Of a stretch of 39,488 nt of DNA, positions 36,437 through 39,488 are shown piece after piece. Every line of letters starts with the position of its first letter. Within the stretch, counting starts at the first letter, position 1. The stretch spans positions 1 through 39,488 of the forward strand of contig NZ_JAAXCV010000004.1 in the NCBI RefSeq assembly GCF_012911895.1, written 5' to 3'. The notes beneath the pieces are model-generated. The model did not search any database and was not told the DNA's origin. It saw nothing but the letters and a program-made list of their open reading frames with translations. This DNA comes from Bacillus sp. RO3. GTDB lineage: Bacteria; Bacillota; Bacilli; Bacillales; Bacillaceae_B. The translations under genes were made by a program, and so were the position numbers.

Positions 36437-38056
36437 ATGTCATCTAAATTAATAAGAGGAACGTTTATCTTGACGTTAGGGACCTTTATTTCAAAGTTTT
36501 TAGGTCTTTTTTATGTTATACCGTTTGATGATTTGTTAAAAGGTCATGAAGAGGGGGCTTCCCTTTATCAATATGGTTATGTACCGTATACCATATTCCT
36601 GACGATCGCGACGGCAGGGGTGCCCCTGGCTGTCTCGAAATTCATTTCGAAATACAATGCCATTGGGGAATATGCTGTAGGACGAAGGTTATTTAAATCA
36701 GGTTTGGTGCTGATGACGCTGACGGGGGTTGTTTCCTTCCTCATTATGTATGCCTTCGCACCGTTATTCGCTGAAATGACGATTAAAAGTGATGAGCAGG
36801 TCATCTCCGCTGCACAGGTGACCACCGTCATTCGGGCAGTGAGCTTTGCCCTGATCATCATCCCGTTCATGAGCTTGATCCGTGGTTTCTTCCAGGGACA
36901 TCAATCCATGGGACCGACGGCGGTTTCCCAGGTGATTGAACAGATTGTCCGGATTGTATTCCTGTTAGGCGGGATTTATGTTGTATTAAACATTTTAGAC
37001 GGCTCGGTCACCACCGCGATTTCTGTGGCTACGTTTGCTGCCTTTGTTGGTGGACTGGCAAGCCTTGGGGCATTGATCTGGTATTGGTTCAAGAGAAAGC
37101 CTCATTTAGATGAGCTTTTAAAGGAAGACCGCGGTCAGGAAGAAATTTCTTTACGTTCCATGTATAAGGAAATCATTGCTTATTCTATCCCGTTCATTTT
37201 TGTGGGGCTCGCGAATCCATTGTTTCAACTGGTGGATCAAATCACGTTCAATACTGCCATGGCGGATATAGGAAATGCGAAAATCTCTGACCATGCCTTT
37301 GCCGTCTTGAACTTTTATACTCATAAGCTTGTGATCATACCAGTATCATTGGCAACGGCCTTTTCCATGACGCTGATCCCGTTGATTACGACTTCTTATA
37401 CGAGCGGTGACAGGAAAACGATGCGCAGGAACATTGATCAAACCTTTCAGATCCTGTTGTTCCTGACAGTGCCGGCTGCTCTGGGGATTGCCCTGCTAGC
37501 GGAGCCGACGTATACGATGTTCTATCATAGCGATGCGTTGGGAACGTCCATCTTGAGATCTTATGCCCCTGTTGCGATTCTGTTTGCCCTGTTTGCTGTG
37601 ACAGCAGCGATCCTTCAAGGAATCGATGAGCAGAAATTCACGATTTTCAGCTTGCTGGTCGGACTGCTTCTGAAGCTTGTCCTGAATATTCCGTTGATAC
37701 GACTGTTCGAAACACAGGGGGCAGTGATCGCCACCACGATTGGATATGCTGTGGCCATTCTGATCAATTTATATGTCATCAAAAAATATGCGAGATACCA
37801 ATTCCGTCTGATCATGAGAAGGACCATGTTCATCGGGGCATTGAATGCCATCATGGCAGTGGTTGTACTGGTTCTATACGGAGTGCTCGTTCAATTTCTT
37901 AATCCCGAGTCGGGCTTCCAGTCTATCCTTCTCGTCGCGATTTGCGGCGGAGTGGGAGCCCTCGTTTACTTCTACTTAAGCTTAAGAAGTAAACTGGCAG
38001 ATCGATTATTTGGGGAAAAGATAACGAGGATCCGCAGTAAATTGCGGATAGGTTAA
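36437..38056 (+). CDS. murJ: Lipid II flippase MurJ / polysaccharide-export MOP protein (YtgP)
   Basis: A 539-residue polytopic membrane protein, with about 14 hydrophobic helices, of the MOP/MATE superfamily. The N-terminal MSSKLIRGTFILTLGTFISKFLGLFYVIPF is typical of the YtgP subfamily. In B. subtilis YtgP is MurJ, which flips the peptidoglycan precursor lipid II across the membrane. The length matches (about 540). ATG 36437 has GAGAGGGA upstream. The neighbours (cse60, ytfP, a pseudouridine synthase gene) match the B. subtilis order, which supports ytgP/murJ rather than a spore-cortex SpoVB paralogue. Confidence 0.88.
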   Translation: MSSKLIRGTFILTLGTFISKFLGLFYVIPFDDLLKGHEEGASLYQYGYVPYTIFLTIATAGVPLAVSKFISKYNAIGEYAVGRRLFKSGLVLMTLTGVVSFLIMYAFAPLFAEMTIKSDEQVISAAQVTTVIRAVSFALIIIPFMSLIRGFFQGHQSMGPTAVSQVIEQIVRIVFLLGGIYVVLNILDGSVTTAISVATFAAFVGGLASLGALIWYWFKRKPHLDELLKEDRGQEEISLRSMYKEIIAYSIPFIFVGLANPLFQLVDQITFNTAMADIGNAKISDHAFAVLNFYTHKLVIIPVSLATAFSMTLIPLITTSYTSGDRKTMRRNIDQTFQILLFLTVPAALGIALLAEPTYTMFYHSDALGTSILRSYAPVAILFALFAVTAAILQGIDEQKFTIFSLLVGLLLKLVLNIPLIRLFETQGAVIATTIGYAVAILINLYVIKKYARYQFRLIMRRTMFIGALNAIMAVVVLVLYGVLVQFLNPESGFQSILLVAICGGVGALVYFYLSLRSKLADRLFGEKITRIRSKLRIG

Positions 38057-38060
38057 AAGG

Positions 38061-38095
38061 AAAAGGGATGATGCATGCAGATCATCCCTTTTTTT
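38061..38095 (+). terminator. ytgP terminator
   Basis: AAAAGGGATGAT and ATCATCCCTTTT pair across a short loop, followed by TTTTT. Confidence 0.87.
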
Positions 38096-38165
38096 ATTGA
38101 AGATCCACCATGGATCAAGCTGTGAATGGGTATAGGCCGTAGCATCATCAGTCTGAGATGAAGGG

Positions 38166-38390
38166 CTAATAGTTATAATAGCCGAGCTGACTTTCTAGTC
38201 TCTCTACCTTTCGTTCCAGCCTGTTGACTTTTCGATTGAGACGCCGATATTGCCTTTCAAGGCGGTCCAGGCGTTCATCTACGCCGCCATATCCTTGCCC
38301 TGGATAATCGGGATAACCCTGGCCTCCGCCTCCAGGAAAAGGAATCGGTATTAAAATTCCGCCTGTCCCTTGCTGCCTGTATGGATACAT
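38166..38390 (-). CDS. Small Gly/Pro/Tyr-rich coiled-coil protein, possibly spore-coat
   Basis: A 74-residue protein in two parts. Residues 1-37 are rich in Gly, Pro, Tyr and Gln (GGGGQGYPDYPGQGYGG), of low complexity. Residues 38-70 form a very regular basic/acidic coiled coil (LDRLERQYRRLNRKVNRLER and on), ending YYNY. ATG 38390 has GAGGTGA upstream. This organisation is like small Bacillus spore-coat proteins, and spore genes lie nearby, but I do not recognise the family. It is a single minus-strand gene between murJ and the pseudouridine synthase gene. Confidence 0.65.
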   Translation of the reverse strand: MYPYRQQGTGGILIPIPFPGGGGQGYPDYPGQGYGGVDERLDRLERQYRRLNRKVNRLERKVERLESQLGYYNY

Positions 38391-38548
38391 ATGCTCACCT
38401 CATTTATTTTCTTCATAGTTGCTTACCTATAGTAGCCTATGTTAAGAATAGAAACATGAACTGGGTAAATGCCCATAGACAAGTGATAACAAGAAAACGG
38501 ATGGATCTTATAAATAAATGAATACGACATTAATGGAGTGTGAACACG

Positions 38549-39268
38549 ATGAGAATAGATAAAATGCTGGCCAATATGGGGTACGGCAGCCGAAAAGAAG
38601 TAAAGAAATTATTGAAGGATGGCGGTCTTCAGGTCAATGGAGAGGTCATAAAGGATGGAAAAGTACATATCGATACAGAAAAGGATACCGTGATGCTGTA
38701 TGGGGAGCAGGTTGAGTATCGTGAATTCATTTATCTGCTCATGAATAAACCGCCGGGTGTTATCTCTGCGACGGAAGATGGGCAGGAAGAAACCGTGATT
38801 GATTTACTTGAGTTGGAGGACCGAATCTTCAATCCATTCCCTGTAGGAAGACTCGACAAAGATACAGAAGGATTTCTTCTCATCACCAATGATGGTCAAT
38901 TATCACACCAGCTTCTTTCACCGAAACGCCATGTCCCGAAAACGTATTTTGCCGTGATTGACGGGGAAGTGACTGAAGAGGATGTAAAAGCCTTCAAACA
39001 AGGCGTCACCCTGGACGATGGGTACGAAACCAAGCCGGGTGAACTGACCATTTTAAAATCCGGTTTAACATCCGACATCGAACTGACGATCACAGAAGGG
39101 AAATTCCATCAAGTGAAAAGAATGTTTGAAAGTGTCGGGAAACGGGTCATGTATCTGAAGCGGATCACAATGGGACCGCTGGAGCTGGATAAAGATCTGG
39201 AGCTCGGGGAGTACCGTGAGCTGACGGAAGAGGAAGTTACGCTTCTGAAAGAATATAAGCCTGAATAA
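38549..39268 (+). CDS. ytzG: Pseudouridine synthase, RsuA/RluB family (YtzG-like)
   Basis: A 239-residue RNA-modifying enzyme. It has an N-terminal S4 RNA-binding domain (about 1-60, MRIDKMLANMGYGSRKEVKKL) and the catalytic motif GRLDKDTEGFLL with the conserved Asp. The downstream EGKFHQVKRMF is typical of RsuA/RluB/RluE. It probably isomerises a uridine in rRNA; 16S U516 (RsuA) is the usual assignment for YtzG. ATG 38549 has GGAGTGTG upstream; a GTG nine bases earlier lies within that site. A strong terminator follows. Confidence 0.87.
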   Translation: MRIDKMLANMGYGSRKEVKKLLKDGGLQVNGEVIKDGKVHIDTEKDTVMLYGEQVEYREFIYLLMNKPPGVISATEDGQEETVIDLLELEDRIFNPFPVGRLDKDTEGFLLITNDGQLSHQLLSPKRHVPKTYFAVIDGEVTEEDVKAFKQGVTLDDGYETKPGELTILKSGLTSDIELTITEGKFHQVKRMFESVGKRVMYLKRITMGPLELDKDLELGEYRELTEEEVTLLKEYKPE

Positions 39269-39274
39269 GATAAG

Positions 39275-39320
39275 AGAGCGGGCAGCCCCTTACATATGCA
39301 AGGGGCTGCCCGCTCTTTTT
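39275..39320 (+). terminator. Terminator after the pseudouridine synthase gene
   Basis: GAGCGGGCAGCCCCTT and AAGGGGCTGCCCGCTC form a perfect stem, then TTTTT. Confidence 0.9.
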
Positions 39321-39343
39321 GTGCCGGAAAGGCAGTTCTTGGC

Positions 39344-39488
39344 TAATGCTTGTCTCCTCTGAACGAGCCGCCTCCGCTTTTCATGATCCAGCTCCGGCGG
39401 CTAGAGGCTCGAGGTCATAAGGTAAACCTACCAAAAAGGCAAAAAACGCCTTTCCGGTAGGTTCACCTTATGCTTGTCGCCTCTGAAC
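39344..39488. repeat. Structured intergenic repeat, copy 2 plus a fragment
   Basis: It begins with a 3' half (GCTTGTCTCCTCTGAACGA, then GCCGCCTCCGCTTTTC), followed by a nearly complete element related to 1-145. Shared words are TCCAGCTCCGGCGGC, CTCGAGGTCATAAG, GGCAAA..ACGCC and CTTATGCTTGTCG. The inner stem is AACCTACC with GGTAGGTT instead of GGGAACC with GGTTCCC. The element runs off the window end. Confidence 0.78.

Overview
The window reads as chromosomal DNA of an endospore-forming member of the Bacillaceae. The protein set and gene order closely track the ytk-ytl-ytm-pckA-metK-yto/ytp/ytq-ytt-leuS-ytw-ytf-ytg neighbourhood that I know from Bacillus subtilis. Consensus Shine-Dalgarno sites (AAGGAGG) and sigma-A promoters support this, as do Gram-positive lipobox lipoproteins, riboswitches with intrinsic terminators, a T-box leader and a cse60-like sporulation gene. 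The InhA-type M6 protease and the sigma-54-controlled hydroxybutyrate genes suggest a marine or soil Bacillus/Rossellomorea-like lineage rather than B. subtilis itself; that is inference. No rRNA, tRNA, CRISPR, prophage or insertion sequence was found.

Layout. Both window ends carry copies of the same structured repeat (1-145 and 39344-39488). Region 146-5826 holds a small DUF6154-like gene, a holin-like protein (ytkC), a conserved small protein, the Nudix hydrolase ytkD, a three-gene ABC importer (ytlA-ytlC-ytlD, minus strand), the hydrolase ytmA and ytmB. Region 5831-12425 looks like a cofactor block inserted between ytmB and pckA relative to B. subtilis. It contains a B12-riboswitch operon (degenerate PduO-type protein plus BtuF-type lipoprotein), thiC behind a TPP riboswitch, a small Cys-rich gene, bioY behind a BirA operator, a GNAT acetyltransferase and a tiny membrane protein. 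pckA (with a CcpN-type box) and metK (with a SAM-I riboswitch) then diverge.

Region 16185-26046 holds a gamma carbonic anhydrase-like protein (ytoA), ytpA-ytpB (lysophospholipase and sesquarterpene synthase), a large InhA-like protease, a luciferase-like monooxygenase, the ytqA-ytqB tRNA-modification pair, ytzC plus a tiny gene, and the MFS transporter yttB. Region 26081-30809 holds a candidate small RNA, a cupin, and a compact catabolic unit: a PAS/AAA+ sigma-54 activator, a textbook -24/-12 promoter, a GntP-family permease and 3-hydroxybutyrate dehydrogenase. leuS follows with a T-box leader, then ytwF (rhodanese), a striking array of about eleven 20-bp direct repeats, cse60, ytfP (flavoprotein), ytgP/murJ (lipid II flippase), a small coat-like coiled-coil protein and an RsuA-type pseudouridine synthase.

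Themes. Much of the window is small-molecule-sensing regulation: B12, TPP, SAM and tRNA-Leu leader RNAs plus BirA, CcpN and sigma-54 DNA sites. The least explained structures are the 20-bp tandem array (34391-34620), the terminal repeats with covarying hairpins, a recurrent GGTCCGTCCC terminator family, the PduO-like protein lacking its ATP-binding motif, and a possible minus-strand small RNA (26087-26209).
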